DNA of 64,000 nucleotides. Source: Legionella sp. PATHC032. GTDB taxonomy: Bacteria > Pseudomonadota > Gammaproteobacteria > Legionellales > Legionellaceae. The notes under the pieces were generated by a model. That model saw nothing but the letters and a program-made list of their open reading frames with translations, was not told where the DNA came from and did not search any database. Position 1 is the first letter of the stretch. Each line of letters starts with the position of its first letter. The stretch is taken from the NCBI RefSeq assembly GCF_026191185.1, contig NZ_JAPHOV010000001.1, positions 1,483,001 through 1,547,000 on the forward strand, written 5' to 3'. This document shows, piece by piece, positions 9,408-20,122 of this stretch. Made by a program: the position numbers and the translations under genes.

Positions 9408-11136
9408 ACAACGACAACAACCTGAGCATACAGTAAACTTACCTAATGTACCGGATGTATTAAAACGTATTTATATAACACGGGGCATTAGTGATGAATC
9501 TCAACTTGATAAGCAATTGCAAACACTGCTGCCTTTCCATTCTTTAAAAGGTATTAATCAGGCTTGCCTAAGACTAGAGAGCGCTTTGCGTTCTGAGCAA
9601 CGTATTCTTATTATTGGTGATTTTGATGCCGATGGAGCTACTTCTACGGCATTAGCCATTACTGCCTTGCGTGCTATGGGTGCCAAGTTTGTTGAGTATT
9701 TGGTACCTAATCGATTTGAGTTTGGTTATGGCCTTACTCCTGCCATTGTCGAAGTGGCAAGCAAATGGCAACCTCATTTAATTATTACTGTTGATAATGG
9801 TATAGCCAGTTTTGAAGGAGTCGATGCGGCTAATAAAATGGGAATGGATGTATTAATTACTGATCATCATTTACCAGCAGAATCACTGCCCGATGCTTGC
9901 GCTATTGTTAATCCTAATCAGCCTGGTTGTTTGTTTCCAAGTAAGTCAATTGCAGGAGTCGGTGTTATTTTTTACGTTATGCTCGCATTGCGCAGACATC
10001 TTTCCAATTGCAACTGGTTTAGTGAAATGAATCTGCCTGAGCCTAATATGGCGAATTTCCTGGATTTGGTTGCATTAGGGACTGTAGCAGATGTTGTGGG
10101 GCTTGATCAGAATAACAGGATCATGGTTAATCAAGGCATGATGCGTATTCGTCAAGGGCAGTGCAGAGAGGGGATAAAAGCCTTGATTGAAATTGCTGGT
10201 AGGGATTGTTCAAGGCTAAGAGAGTCTGATCTTGGTTTTGCCATAGCACCAAGATTAAATGCCGCAGGCCGTCTGGATGATATGTCGCTTGGTATTGAAT
10301 GTTTAATTACGACGGATCCAAAAATGGCAAGAAATTTCTGTCAACAGCTGGATGAGTTGAATCTGGAAAGAAGGCAAATAGAATCTGAAATGAAAGAGCA
10401 AGCCATGCTTGCTTTGGAGAAATTGTCAATTAAAGATGAAGAGAATAAACACTTACCGGTTGCCTTATGCCTTCATGATAAAACCTGGCATCAAGGCGTG
10501 ATAGGAATTTTAGCAGGAAGGATGAAGGAGAAATATCATCGACCTGTTATTGCATTTGCTTCTGTCAGTGAGCAGGAGTTAAAAGGTTCAGCACGTTCTG
10601 TCCCCGATTTAAACATTAGAGATGTACTGGCTGCTGTTGATAAGGATAATCCAGGACTAATTCTTAAATTCGGAGGACATGCTATGGCTGCCGGTTTAAG
10701 TATTAGTCCCGAATTATTGAATGACTTTCGATCAGCTTTTGTGTCAGAGGTTCTGAAGCACCTTGACTTATCGCAGTGCGAAGGAGAAATACTGACGGAC
10801 GGGCCATTGCAACCCCATGAACTGAATTTAGAAACAGCACAATTAATACAACAAGCTGGTCCTTGGGGGCAAGCGTTTGCAGAACCTGTATTTGATAATG
10901 TATTTGAAATTCTGGATCAACGAATTGTCGGAAAAAATCATTTAAAAATGACATTAATTTCCTCACAAGGAGGGGAACCACTGGATGCAATTGCTTTTAA
11001 CGTGGATTTAAAATCCTGGCCTAATCACCGGATTAAATACATTCATGCCGCCTATAAACTGGATATTAATTTTTATCAGGGAAGAACAAGGCTTCAGTTG
11101 CTGATCCAGGCAATGAATATTATTCAGCAAACATAA
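9397..11136 (+). CDS. recJ: Single-strand 5'-3' exonuclease RecJ
   Basis: Degrades single-stranded DNA 5' to 3' in recombination, base-excision and mismatch repair. The 579 residues show the DHH-superfamily motifs: I-I-G-D-F-D-A-D-G-A (motif I), V-D-N-G (motif II), D-H-H-L-P (motif III), and in the DHHA1 part K-F-G-G-H-A-M-A-A-G. Length is normal. The ATG at 9397 lies inside the end of the RpfE-like gene. MutH is also in this window (30720-31394); RecJ is one of the excision nucleases of that methyl-directed pathway. Confidence 0.96.
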   Translation: MLIKQRQQPEHTVNLPNVPDVLKRIYITRGISDESQLDKQLQTLLPFHSLKGINQACLRLESALRSEQRILIIGDFDADGATSTALAITALRAMGAKFVEYLVPNRFEFGYGLTPAIVEVASKWQPHLIITVDNGIASFEGVDAANKMGMDVLITDHHLPAESLPDACAIVNPNQPGCLFPSKSIAGVGVIFYVMLALRRHLSNCNWFSEMNLPEPNMANFLDLVALGTVADVVGLDQNNRIMVNQGMMRIRQGQCREGIKALIEIAGRDCSRLRESDLGFAIAPRLNAAGRLDDMSLGIECLITTDPKMARNFCQQLDELNLERRQIESEMKEQAMLALEKLSIKDEENKHLPVALCLHDKTWHQGVIGILAGRMKEKYHRPVIAFASVSEQELKGSARSVPDLNIRDVLAAVDKDNPGLILKFGGHAMAAGLSISPELLNDFRSAFVSEVLKHLDLSQCEGEILTDGPLQPHELNLETAQLIQQAGPWGQAFAEPVFDNVFEILDQRIVGKNHLKMTLISSQGGEPLDAIAFNVDLKSWPNHRIKYIHAAYKLDINFYQGRTRLQLLIQAMNIIQQT

Positions 11137-11204
11137 ATTCTTAAATTGATACTATTTTTGTGTATTTCTCAAACAACAATGTATAATACTTCATTTGCTT
11201 TAAA

Positions 11205-12209
11205 TTGATTTTAAACGTGGTTAATAGTATTTTTTCCAAATTATCTATAGCGCCAATGATTGATTGGACCAACAGTCCTTTTCGTACTTTGATGAGATTA
11301 TTGGCTCCTAATGCTCTTTTATATACTGAAATGCAGACAACAGGGGCTGTACAAAATAACCCTGATAGAGCTTTGTATTTTAATTCTATTGAACATCCTA
11401 TCGCTATTCAATTAGGCGGTGCTGATAAGTCTGCATTGGCAAAATGCGCTATTATTGCTGAACAGAAAGGTTTTAATGAAATTAATCTGAATTTGGGATG
11501 TCCTAGTGACAAAGTACAGGCAGGACGATTTGGAGCTTGCTTGATGAAGGAGCCGGAACACGTTGCTGATTGTATTCGTGCAATAAAACAAGTAGTAGGA
11601 ATACCAGTCACAGCGAAAACGAGGATCGGTATTGATACACAAGACAGCTATGAGTTTTTCAGATCTTTTTCGCTTCATTTGGTTGAAGCAGGCTGTGACA
11701 AGCTTATTATTCATGCTCGAAAGGCCTGGTTAAATGGATTAAATCCAAAGCAAAATAGAACGATTCCTCCTGTAAATTATGATTATGTATATGAGTTAAA
11801 AAAAGAAATTCCCCATATTTTCATTATAATCAATGGTAATATATTAACTATTGAAGAAATAAACGGCCATTTAAACCATGTCGATGGAGTAATGTTAGGA
11901 CGACTTGCATGCGATAATCCCTATCAAATTGCTGAAATTCATCAAGCCTTATATCCAGAGTTCATCAAAATTAAACGAAGCCAGTTGTTAATGAATTATC
12001 TTGATTATTGGCTTGATCAATCCCGTGGTAATCCCTCGTTGAGTATTCTGGTTAAACCACTTTTTAATTTAGCTTTTGGATTGCCGGGAGCTAAGCATTG
12101 GAAAAAGAAATTGATGAATATTATTCAGGAGAAAAATACTTCCGGTTTTAGTGAGTTAATCCAGTATTTATTAAATTTGGAAGCAATAAATCATGTCGAG
12201 CGCGTATAA
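11205..12209 (+). CDS. dusA: tRNA-dihydrouridine(20/20a) synthase DusA
   Basis: FMN-dependent reduction of uridine in the tRNA D-loop. The 334 residues carry the DusA-type features A-P-M-I-D-W-T (start of the TIM barrel), L-N-L-G-C-P-S-D-K-V-Q with the catalytic cysteine, K-T-R-I-G-I-D, and H-A-R-K-A-W-L-N-G-L-N-P-K-Q-N-R, which separates DusA from DusB/C. The reading frame starts with TTG at 11205; a GTG at 11217 is an equally good candidate, and neither has a strong ribosome site. It stands alone between recJ and secA. Confidence 0.9.
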   Translation: MILNVVNSIFSKLSIAPMIDWTNSPFRTLMRLLAPNALLYTEMQTTGAVQNNPDRALYFNSIEHPIAIQLGGADKSALAKCAIIAEQKGFNEINLNLGCPSDKVQAGRFGACLMKEPEHVADCIRAIKQVVGIPVTAKTRIGIDTQDSYEFFRSFSLHLVEAGCDKLIIHARKAWLNGLNPKQNRTIPPVNYDYVYELKKEIPHIFIIINGNILTIEEINGHLNHVDGVMLGRLACDNPYQIAEIHQALYPEFIKIKRSQLLMNYLDYWLDQSRGNPSLSILVKPLFNLAFGLPGAKHWKKKLMNIIQEKNTSGFSELIQYLLNLEAINHVERV

Positions 12210-12309
12210 GAAATAATAGAGCAGATGTCAACATTTCGTGGAATTTTATCAAGATTTCTAGTACATTAACGAGTTTATTAATTGGAACATCCTGAGGGTT
12301 ATTGAGGCC

Positions 12310-15000
12310 ATGCTGAGTACGTTAATTAAGAAAATGTTTGGAAGCCGAAATGAACGGACATTACGGCGAATGGAAAAGTCGGTAATGGCAATTAATGCGT
12401 TTGAGCCGAAAATGCAGGCTTTGTCAAATGAAGAACTGGCTGGAAAAACTCAACAATTTAAAGAACGTTTCAATAATGGTGAAAGCCTTGATGAATTACT
12501 TGCGGAAGCTTTCGCTACGGTTAGAGAAGTATCATTGCGAACTCTCGGCCTTAGACACTTTGACGTACAATTAATAGGCGGGATGGTATTGCATGAAGGA
12601 AATATTGCTGAAATGCGTACTGGGGAAGGTAAAACACTGGTTGCAACCTTGCCCGCCTATCTTAATGCCATTAGCGGACGTGGTGTACATATAGTTACTG
12701 TTAATGATTATCTTGCGAAAAGGGATAGTCAATGGATGAAGCCCATATATGAGTTTTTAGGGCTTACAGTGGGCGTTATCTACCCTGATATGTCGCATAA
12801 GGAAAAACAAGAGGCTTACAAAGCGGATATTGTTTACGGAACTAATAACGAATATGGTTTTGACTATTTGCGTGACAATATGGCTTTTAGCCTGACTGAT
12901 AAGGTACAAAGAGAGCTTAATTTTGCCATTGTTGACGAAGTAGATTCCATTTTGATCGATGAAGCGAGAACTCCATTGATCATATCTGGTGCGGCAGAAG
13001 ATAGTTCAGAGCTGTATATTAAAATTAATTCCTTGATCCCACAGTTAAAAAAACAGGAAGAAGAGGGGGGCGAAGGAGATTATACTGTAGATGAGAAGCA
13101 AAAACAGGCTCATCTGACTGATGCAGGCCATCTGCATATAGAAGAACTGCTGACCAAAGCCAAATTATTAGATCCCGGCGAGAGTCTTTATCATGCCAGT
13201 AATATCATGTTGATGCATCATGTGAATGCGGCTCTCAAGGCTCATGCGATGTTTCACAGAGATATTGATTATATCGTCAAAGACAATCAAGTAGTGATAG
13301 TGGATGAGCATACTGGGCGCACTATGCCCGGAAGGCGTTGGTCAGAAGGCTTACACCAGGCAGTCGAAGCCAAGGAAGGAGTCTCAATTCAAAATGAAAA
13401 TCAGACTCTGGCTTCTATAACCTTCCAGAATTTTTTCCGTATGTACAATAAATTATCCGGAATGACCGGTACTGCTGACACTGAAGCCTATGAATTTCAG
13501 CAAATATATAATCTTGAAGTGGTTGTGATACCTACAAATAAACCGATGGTTAGAAAAGATGAGGCTGATTTGGTTTATCTAACACAGGCAGATAAATTCC
13601 AGGCAATAATCAAGGATATAAGAGAATGTGGTGTGCGTAGACAACCTGTCCTGGTTGGAACGGTTTCAATCGAAGCTTCTGAGTTTTTAAGTCAACTCTT
13701 AAAAAAGGAGAACATCAAGCATCAAGTATTGAATGCAAAATTTCATGAAAAAGAGGCGCAAATTATTGCTGAAGCAGGGCGTCCTGGTGCTGTAACCATT
13801 GCGACTAACATGGCGGGACGAGGAACAGATATTGTTTTAGGTGGAAGTTTAGCAGCTGATCTGGCCAATTTACCAGCTGATGCGAGTGAGCAAGAAAAAG
13901 AAGCAGTTAAAAAAGAATGGCAAAAACGTCACGATGAAGTGATTGCAGCAGGTGGACTTCGAATTATTGGTTCTGAGCGTCATGAATCAAGGCGTATCGA
14001 TAATCAATTAAGAGGGCGAGCCGGTCGTCAAGGTGATCCCGGTAGTAGCCGTTTTTATTTGTCACTTGAAGACAATTTAATGAGAATATTTGCTTCTGAG
14101 CGCGTGGCTTCTATGATGCGTCGTTTAGGAATGCAGCCAGGTGAGCCAATTGAACATAGTTTGGTTACCAGAGCAATTGAAAATGCTCAACGCAAGCTGG
14201 AAGGACATCATTTTGACGTAAGAAAGCAATTATTGGATTATGATAACGTAGCGAATGATCAACGCCAGGTCATTTATACTCAGCGTTCCTCTATTATGGA
14301 AATGACGGATACACAGGAAGTTGTTGAAATGATGAGGGAAGAGGTAATGGATAGTCTGGTTGATACTTATATCCCTCCTCAAAGTCTGGAGGATCAGTGG
14401 GATCCACAGGCCTTGTCTGATGTTTTGTCAGATGAATTTAAAATCAAAGCTCCTGTGCCTGACTGGATTAATAAAGATCATAGTATACAGCCTGAGCAAA
14501 TTAAAGAAAAAATTCTTGCTTTAGCTATAGAGCATTATGATGAAAAAGTAAGGAAAGTTGGAAGACCTGTTATTTCACAATTTGAAAAATCAATTATTTT
14601 ACAAACTTTAGATAATCATTGGCGTGAACACTTGGCTGCAATGGATCAATTACGCCAGGGAATCCATTTAAGAGGTTATGCTCAGAAGGACCCAAAGCAG
14701 GAATACAAAAAAGAAGCTTTTAGTTTGTTTACAATGATGCTGGAAAATCTTAAGTATGAGGTGATCAGAATACTATCGTCTGTTGAAATTCAAACGGAGG
14801 AGGATGCTCACGTTGTTGAAGAGCAACGAAGAGCAGAGCAGATTAGAAAAATGAATCTCATGCATGAAAGTTTATCTGAGAATAATGAGGCAAGTGAAAC
14901 GCAAACTTTTAGACGACAAGAAAAGAAAATTGGCCGTAATGATCCCTGTCCCTGCGGCTCAGGTAAAAAATATAAAGCTTGTCATGGAAGCTTGGTGTGA
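12310..15000 (+). CDS. secA: Preprotein translocase ATPase SecA
   Basis: ATP-driven motor that pushes unfolded precursors through SecYEG. The 896 residues contain Walker A M-R-T-G-E-G-K-T (~102-109), Walker [13 protein letters not shown] (~207-218), the preprotein cross-linking domain, and the second nucleotide fold with M-A-G-R-G-T-D-I and [10 protein letters not shown]. It ends in the zinc-binding SecB-docking tail [13 protein letters not shown]. Length is usual. The stop TGA overlaps the likely GTG start of mutT. Confidence 0.98.
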   Translation: MLSTLIKKMFGSRNERTLRRMEKSVMAINAFEPKMQALSNEELAGKTQQFKERFNNGESLDELLAEAFATVREVSLRTLGLRHFDVQLIGGMVLHEGNIAEMRTGEGKTLVATLPAYLNAISGRGVHIVTVNDYLAKRDSQWMKPIYEFLGLTVGVIYPDMSHKEKQEAYKADIVYGTNNEYGFDYLRDNMAFSLTDKVQRELNFAIVDEVDSILIDEARTPLIISGAAEDSSELYIKINSLIPQLKKQEEEGGEGDYTVDEKQKQAHLTDAGHLHIEELLTKAKLLDPGESLYHASNIMLMHHVNAALKAHAMFHRDIDYIVKDNQVVIVDEHTGRTMPGRRWSEGLHQAVEAKEGVSIQNENQTLASITFQNFFRMYNKLSGMTGTADTEAYEFQQIYNLEVVVIPTNKPMVRKDEADLVYLTQADKFQAIIKDIRECGVRRQPVLVGTVSIEASEFLSQLLKKENIKHQVLNAKFHEKEAQIIAEAGRPGAVTIATNMAGRGTDIVLGGSLAADLANLPADASEQEKEAVKKEWQKRHDEVIAAGGLRIIGSERHESRRIDNQLRGRAGRQGDPGSSRFYLSLEDNLMRIFASERVASMMRRLGMQPGEPIEHSLVTRAIENAQRKLEGHHFDVRKQLLDYDNVANDQRQVIYTQRSSIMEMTDTQEVVEMMREEVMDSLVDTYIPPQSLEDQWDPQALSDVLSDEFKIKAPVPDWINKDHSIQPEQIKEKILALAIEHYDEKVRKVGRPVISQFEKSIILQTLDNHWREHLAAMDQLRQGIHLRGYAQKDPKQEYKKEAFSLFTMMLENLKYEVIRILSSVEIQTEEDAHVVEEQRRAEQIRKMNLMHESLSENNEASETQTFRRQEKKIGRNDPCPCGSGKKYKACHGSLV

Positions 15001-15398
15001 AAGTAGCAGTTGCTGTCATTATTGATGAAAAACAACGTATACTAATTACCCAACGCCCTTATCATGTCGCACATGGAGGATTTTGGGAGTTCCCTGGAGG
15101 AAAACTGGAGCCTCAAGAATCTGGAGAGGATGCTTTGGTCCGAGAGATTAGGGAGGAGTTAGGTATAGTTGTGAATGAATATCGGTTTCTGGGGCATGTA
15201 GATTATGACTATCCAGATAGGCACATACAATTAATTATTTTTATGGTGACTCGTTTTACAGGCAACCCGTTATGTCTGGAAGGACAGCTCAATATGAAGT
15301 GGGTAAAAAAAGAGGAATTAAATATCAATGATTTCCCTAAAGCAAATCATGCTGTTTTCGATTTAATTAATACCCCGGAATTTCAATATCAAGCATAA
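14997..15398 (+). CDS. mutT: 8-oxo-dGTP diphosphatase MutT (Nudix)
   Basis: Removes 8-oxo-dGTP from the nucleotide pool. The Nudix box is complete: [13 protein letters not shown] followed by R-E-I-R-E-E-L-G-I, preceded by W-E-F-P as in MutT. I place the start at the GTG 14997-14999, which overlaps the secA stop as GTGTGA and has GGAAG 7 bases upstream; this gives ~133 residues beginning at the first beta strand. An upstream TTG at 14979 would only add six residues read inside secA. secA-mutT is a common pairing. Confidence 0.9.
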   Translation: MKVAVAVIIDEKQRILITQRPYHVAHGGFWEFPGGKLEPQESGEDALVREIREELGIVVNEYRFLGHVDYDYPDRHIQLIIFMVTRFTGNPLCLEGQLNMKWVKKEELNINDFPKANHAVFDLINTPEFQYQA

Positions 15399-15627
15399 TG
15401 AATGTGAGAATAATCAAAGGTATTGACGCTATTACACAATATCCAATTGCTGAGTATAAAATAACCCCCTGTTTAGATGAGGTTATAACAAGTTAGTTGA
15501 TCAGGGAAAGTTAATCAGGATGGCCTTTGCAGGGTATGTGCATATACCAAACATTGCATAAATAACAGTCTTTTGTAAATGATTAAGTGTTGTATTACAG
15601 TTAATTGTTAATTAATTGGACAGGAAA

Positions 15628-16446
15628 ATGACTACTAAGCAAAATGGAATTTATACTCTAGCTGTTTCTTTATTAATATCTTCATTTCAAATCAAAGCTG
15701 CTACTGATTATCAAACATATGAAGCGGTTTGTGGTGGATCAACGGATATGCTTTCTTTTCTTGAGAGAGGAGGTATTGCAACTAATCCTTGTGTAGTTCC
15801 TCCCAGGAGCGTACTAATTAGTTCTGGATATCAGTATCAGCAATTAATTGGTGAAGGTATACAGCATAACTTTCCTGCTGCTGCTATACAACTAGGGCTG
15901 CCAGGTCATTTTGAGATAGATTTATTATTACCCAATTATATTAATCAAACTGTTGATCCTCGTATAGGTTTTAGCCAAACTCAAATGATTGTCAATCATG
16001 TGCTATGGTTTAATGATAAGTGGGTGGTTACTGCTAGTGGGACATTTATTTTCCCGTCAGGAAGCGCTTCCTTTGGTAGCCCAAGTCCAGGAGGTGGTGT
16101 TATAGGAATTGTAAGTTATAACTTTAATTCCCAATTAAATCTTACAGGTAATTTGGGAATCACTACTCAATCAGAACCGATTTATGATGGTGGGCAAAGT
16201 TATACGAGTGTTAACCCAGATCTTATTTTGTCATGGACAAAAAATAAAATATCATTGTTTGCTGAGATTTATGGAGTAAGTAAAACAGCGCCAGATGAAG
16301 GCAGCGGTTATAGTACTGATGCAGGAATTCTTTACCAGATTAAAAAGAATATTGTAATTGATTTGGAGGTTGATCAACGTATCAGCGGCCTTCTGAATGA
16401 TGTTGAGCGTTATTATGGAGGAGGAATTACCATACAATTTAATTAA
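15628..16446 (+). CDS. Secreted/outer-membrane beta-barrel-like protein
   Basis: A 272-residue protein with a Sec signal peptide (M-T-T-K-Q then a hydrophobic stretch, likely cleavage after I-K-A-A). The mature part is made of alternating short strands with many G, S, N and aromatic residues and ends in strand-turn-strand, as in barrel proteins of the 'phenol MetA degradation' transporter-like family. That assignment is tentative. An upstream TTG at 15616 is open, but AGGAAA just before the ATG at 15628 favours the shorter form. It is monocistronic, with ~230 bases upstream and a convergent zapD downstream. Confidence 0.65.
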   Translation: MTTKQNGIYTLAVSLLISSFQIKAATDYQTYEAVCGGSTDMLSFLERGGIATNPCVVPPRSVLISSGYQYQQLIGEGIQHNFPAAAIQLGLPGHFEIDLLLPNYINQTVDPRIGFSQTQMIVNHVLWFNDKWVVTASGTFIFPSGSASFGSPSPGGGVIGIVSYNFNSQLNLTGNLGITTQSEPIYDGGQSYTSVNPDLILSWTKNKISLFAEIYGVSKTAPDEGSGYSTDAGILYQIKKNIVIDLEVDQRISGLLNDVERYYGGGITIQFN

Positions 16447-16488
16447 TGCAGACTTATTGAGGTAAAGCTGTTTTGGCTCATAGTGCGT

Positions 16489-17235
16489 CTATATTTGGCA
16501 AAATGCAATCTCAAGGTCTATAGTTTTATCTCTAATTTCTTGACCAGTGACAAGGTCATAAAGCCTGATAGTTAAACTATGATGTCCTAACTGGATTTTG
16601 GGTATCATTTTGAATGTTTTATCCATTCTTAATAAGATCAGATGGTTAAGTGATTTAGGTGCAAGGCTATGCTGATAAAATCCATTATTAGCTCTAATGG
16701 GAGTATACTGAGTAACACCTCGTAACAAGGACAAATAAACTTTTACAGTATCTTCCAGATCCTTCAGGCAGGATACCCATTGACTAATTGTTTTTTGCCT
16801 TAATAGTGGATCTGAATCAAACCATAATACCAAATGGGGGGAATTAAATTCGCATTCTTTAGTATTGGGGTGGTGTATTTGTCTTAAAGTTTTTAAAAAC
16901 TCATCATCATGGATTTTGTTACTAAATCGACCCGGCACATGATTTAATACATGTATTTGCGTTTCCAGATCATCAAATAATTCCCTATGACTCAATAAAT
17001 TAGGTTTTTTAAGTACATGCTCAATTCTAATTAACTCTTTGATAAATCTGCTTTTTAATTCCGGTTTTTCAATTATTTCAACAATTTCAATTATATTTTT
17101 TAATGCAAATCGATGTATAACCTCATGAGACTCACTACAAGCTTCATTTATGGTTTTAAAAAGGTACTCCAGGCGTAAGGCAATTCTTGATAAAAAATGA
17201 GTTGCCAGTTGAAAAGTTATCATATGGTCATGCAT
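16489..17235 (-). CDS. zapD: Cell division protein ZapD
   Basis: Bundles FtsZ filaments at the division ring. The 248 residues fit the family: a helical first half with L-E-Y-L-F near the start, then beta-rich residues including L-V-L-W-F, N-N-G-F-Y-Q-H and a final L-E-I-A-F-C. E. coli ZapD is nearly the same length and also lies close to coaE. Starts at 17235 or 17223 are both possible; neither has a strong ribosome site. Confidence 0.88.
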   Translation of the reverse strand: MHDHMITFQLATHFLSRIALRLEYLFKTINEACSESHEVIHRFALKNIIEIVEIIEKPELKSRFIKELIRIEHVLKKPNLLSHRELFDDLETQIHVLNHVPGRFSNKIHDDEFLKTLRQIHHPNTKECEFNSPHLVLWFDSDPLLRQKTISQWVSCLKDLEDTVKVYLSLLRGVTQYTPIRANNGFYQHSLAPKSLNHLILLRMDKTFKMIPKIQLGHHSLTIRLYDLVTGQEIRDKTIDLEIAFCQI

Positions 17236-17470
17236 AGATTAAGGCCATCCTTAGCTTTATCCTATAATAATGGCAATTTAAATTTTTATAGATGCACATT
17301 GAATAAAAATGGGCTCCCATGTTTATTTTAAAAAACGATATTGTTTTTTTATAAACGAATCTAAAAAATCAAGCTATTAAGGTTTAATTTTGCGTTAAGA
17401 CTAACATAAAAGTCGTTGAAAATAAAAAAATCTTTAAAAGCCATACATTAACTAGTATTTTTCTGGAAAT

Positions 17471-18082
17471 TTATTGTTTCTGTTTGATTTTTGCCTCTTT
17501 ACGGTATTTTTTATGTAGCTTATTTACTTTTTCTTTCAATTCATTTAATCCCGATTCATTAACCAGGACATCATCTGCAGTTTCCAGGCGTTGTTCCAAA
17601 TTAGGTTGTGTGGCCAAAATGGCTAATGCTTGCTCTTTCGTGCATTGATCTCTTTTAACAATTCTGTCTAATTGACATTCTAATGGGGCAATAACCAATA
17701 AAACTTTTTGAAGATAAGGGTAGTGATGTTTATTATACAATAAAGGAATTTCAATAAGGCAATAGGGAGATGAGCAGACAGTAAGTTGTTCTTCAATTTT
17801 TTTACGAATAGCTGGATGTAGTAAATTTTCAAGCCATAAACGCTCATTTGAATTGGAAAATATAATATCTCTTATCCGTTTCCGATCAAGATCACCATTT
17901 TTAAGAACCACTGAAGAACCAAAATGTGAAATAATATCCTGGTAGCAGGGGGTATTTTTAGAAGTTAATTCTTTGGCAATTTTATCTGCATAAATAACAT
18001 CTATACCCAGTTCGGAAAAAAATTCTGCGACCGTACTTTTGCCGCTGGCAATATTACCAGTGAGTCCCACCGAATAAACCAT
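17471..18082 (-). CDS. coaE: Dephospho-CoA kinase CoaE
   Basis: Last step of coenzyme A synthesis: phosphorylates the 3'-hydroxyl of dephospho-CoA. The P-loop G-N-I-A-S-G-K-S-T is at residues ~8-16, with D-V-I-Y-A-D-K after it and E-I-P-L-L-Y in the lid region. I choose the ATG at 18082 because AAGGAG precedes it by 9 bases and the product begins at the P-loop strand; an upstream ATG at 18112 is also open. The start lies inside the 3' end of the secreted-protein gene (18054-18527), so translation is probably coupled. The C-terminus is Lys-rich. Confidence 0.94.
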   Translation of the reverse strand: MVYSVGLTGNIASGKSTVAEFFSELGIDVIYADKIAKELTSKNTPCYQDIISHFGSSVVLKNGDLDRKRIRDIIFSNSNERLWLENLLHPAIRKKIEEQLTVCSSPYCLIEIPLLYNKHHYPYLQKVLLVIAPLECQLDRIVKRDQCTKEQALAILATQPNLEQRLETADDVLVNESGLNELKEKVNKLHKKYRKEAKIKQKQ

Positions 18083-18527
18083 CTGAGTGGGCTCCTTCAT
18101 TTTTGTTCGCACAAGTTACCATATTAATATAACAAGTAGCAGGTAATGTACTGTTTTCTTTACAAAAGGCTTGGGCAGCCAAAGCGGCATCATCCCGATT
18201 TGAATAAAAATTACTTTCCCAAGGTTGGGCAGTTATATCTAAGGCTATACAACGCCACATTGGTCTAGTACTTACTCCATCTATAAATCCTTCGCAATTT
18301 GATAAGGATGTTTTACAACTTGCAGGAAATTGACTTTCTTTTTTGCAGGCAGCAAATGCCACATTAATTGCTACTTTTCTGTATGAGCTTTGTGCAGCCC
18401 ACGCTTTGTTGGCTTTATCATAAGTTACGCATTTCCAAAAGTTGCCTTTTTTCACCATTGGTGCAGTAAATCCCTCATTGGATAAACCAATTAATAGTAG
18501 TAACCCATAAAAAATATAATTCCTCAT
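18054..18527 (-). CDS. Small secreted protein with two Cys/Trp repeats
   Basis: 157 residues with a signal peptide ending near G-F-T-A. The mature part contains two copies of one ~48-residue unit: W-K/R-C, ~10 residues, W-A/E, then R-(D/K)-x-A, A-F/A-x-x-C-K, and S-x-x-P-x-x-C. The second copy begins at W-R-C-I-A-L-D. Evenly spaced cysteines suggest disulfide-stabilised periplasmic or secreted domains. I do not recognise the family. It overlaps the EAL gene upstream by 4 bases and coaE downstream by 29 bases. Confidence 0.7.
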   Translation of the reverse strand: MRNYIFYGLLLLIGLSNEGFTAPMVKKGNFWKCVTYDKANKAWAAQSSYRKVAINVAFAACKKESQFPASCKTSLSNCEGFIDGVSTRPMWRCIALDITAQPWESNFYSNRDDAALAAQAFCKENSTLPATCYINMVTCANKNEGAHSDGLFGGTHW

Positions 18528-20122
18528 ATTTTTTCTCCTTTAAGCAAGGCAGTTAATTCAGTAATAGATAATCCTTTGGAATAATACCAGCCTTGTTGTA
18601 AACGGACACCATTATTTGCCAGGTAATTAGCTTGGTCTTTTGTTTCCACTCCTTCTGCTATAGTAACTAAGTTTAATCCTTTTGCCATCTGGATAATGGC
18701 GTCATTTAAGGATTCAATAATATCATTAGAGCCAATTGCTTGAACAAATAATTTATCAATTTTTAAATAATTGAATGGAAAATGTTGCAAATAACTAATG
18801 CTGGCGTGACCAGTTCCATAATCATCAACAGCAAGTGAAAAGCCTGTTTGCCTTAGTTCTTGCATTTTACTGATAAAGATGGTGTCATTTTTATCGAGAA
18901 GTTCTCTTTCGGTAATTTCAAAGATTATTTGATGCGGTGAAATATTATATTTTTCTATTAGCTTGTGGAAATGATTAAAAAATACTGAGTCAGTGAAATG
19001 TAGCGCAGAAATGTTAAATGCAAGGTGAAAGTAGGATCGTTCCTCTAATAAGGATTTAAATTCCTTGAAGGCAATTTCTATGATTTGAAGTGTAATTGGC
19101 ACAATTAATCCGGTTGCTTCTGCTTCAACAATAAAAAAATCGGGCATAATGATTTGACTGTCTTCATTTTCCCATCGCAATAACACTTCGGCTCCTGAGA
19201 ATTGTTCTTTATCACAATCAAATAAAGGTTGATATACAGGATAAAATTCCTCATTTTTAATAGCCAGTTTTATTGCGCCCTGCAATGAATAACGTTTAGT
19301 CATCATATTTTGTATAAGGACATATAAAATAAAAGAACAAATTAAAATGGTAAGAATAGTTATTATTTGACTATACCAAAAGTTATGAAGGATGGTTTTA
19401 CTGTTTTCAGAAACAACGACAGAAATACCATTAATGCTTTGCAGTTTTTCTATAGCAAATAGGCCTAATGGGGTATTTTGTATTTTAGTTTCTTGAGTAT
19501 TGCTTAATATCCAGTTTTTATTTTGCTCGGTATATTGAATACGAAGGATATTTTTTTTCTCATATTCATTATATAAAGCTATGGAGGTAGATTGTTTTTT
19601 CTCTGTTTGCAATTCACTTTTTAAGACGGAAGCAATCACTAGAATACCTATAAGGTAATTGCCCATTTTTTGTTGGATCAGATAAACGGGCTGGTCAAAT
19701 AATGCTAACTTATAGGGGCCTGAAATAGAACGTGCACGAATCGATGTTACAATAAGATCTTTATTATTAGGTAAGGTTGAACAAAATAGTTTGTGTTGGT
19801 TGTCACTAATCATAACACCCGAGATTTTAGGATTATTCAGAGTGATATGTTCTAAGAATTGATATAAATCTGATTTACAATCGACAATTTTTTTCCCATA
19901 TACAGGCAAAGCATAGATTTCCTGAAATAGATCTTCGATAAAACCATCTATGTTGTTACTGATATTGACTGCAACTTCCTTTAAATCTTTATAAGCTCTT
20001 TTTTGGTTAAGATTCCAATTAATGTAAAAAGCAGAAATCAGGATACCAATAGTTAATAGAATCCATATGATTTTAAATCTTTTATAAAGAAATAAAGATA
20101 ATTTGTGAATAACCTTACTCAT
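18524..20122 (-). CDS. Membrane c-di-GMP phosphodiesterase (CSS-like sensor + EAL)
   Basis: 532 residues: a TM helix at ~17-33, a periplasmic domain of ~210 residues containing a C-S-T motif and a second conserved cysteine (like CSS-motif sensors that respond to disulfide state), a second TM at ~245-265, then a cytoplasmic EAL domain. Catalytic features are all present: G-A-E-V-L-L-R-W (EAL as EVL), F-N-I-S, F-E-I-T-E-R-E, D-D-Y-G-T-G-H, L-K-I-D-K, A-E-G-V-E-T and L-Q-Q-G-W. It has no GGDEF domain, so it probably hydrolyses c-di-GMP. Its start overlaps the end of bioA by 8 bases. Confidence 0.88.
   Translation of the reverse strand: MSKVIHKLSLFLYKRFKIIWILLTIGILISAFYINWNLNQKRAYKDLKEVAVNISNNIDGFIEDLFQEIYALPVYGKKIVDCKSDLYQFLEHITLNNPKISGVMISDNQHKLFCSTLPNNKDLIVTSIRARSISGPYKLALFDQPVYLIQQKMGNYLIGILVIASVLKSELQTEKKQSTSIALYNEYEKKNILRIQYTEQNKNWILSNTQETKIQNTPLGLFAIEKLQSINGISVVVSENSKTILHNFWYSQIITILTILICSFILYVLIQNMMTKRYSLQGAIKLAIKNEEFYPVYQPLFDCDKEQFSGAEVLLRWENEDSQIIMPDFFIVEAEATGLIVPITLQIIEIAFKEFKSLLEERSYFHLAFNISALHFTDSVFFNHFHKLIEKYNISPHQIIFEITERELLDKNDTIFISKMQELRQTGFSLAVDDYGTGHASISYLQHFPFNYLKIDKLFVQAIGSNDIIESLNDAIIQMAKGLNLVTIAEGVETKDQANYLANNGVRLQQGWYYSKGLSITELTALLKGEKI

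Noticed and set aside
14979..14996. TTG start for mutT inside secA
   Set aside because: GTG 14997 has a better ribosome site and begins at the conserved first strand of MutT.
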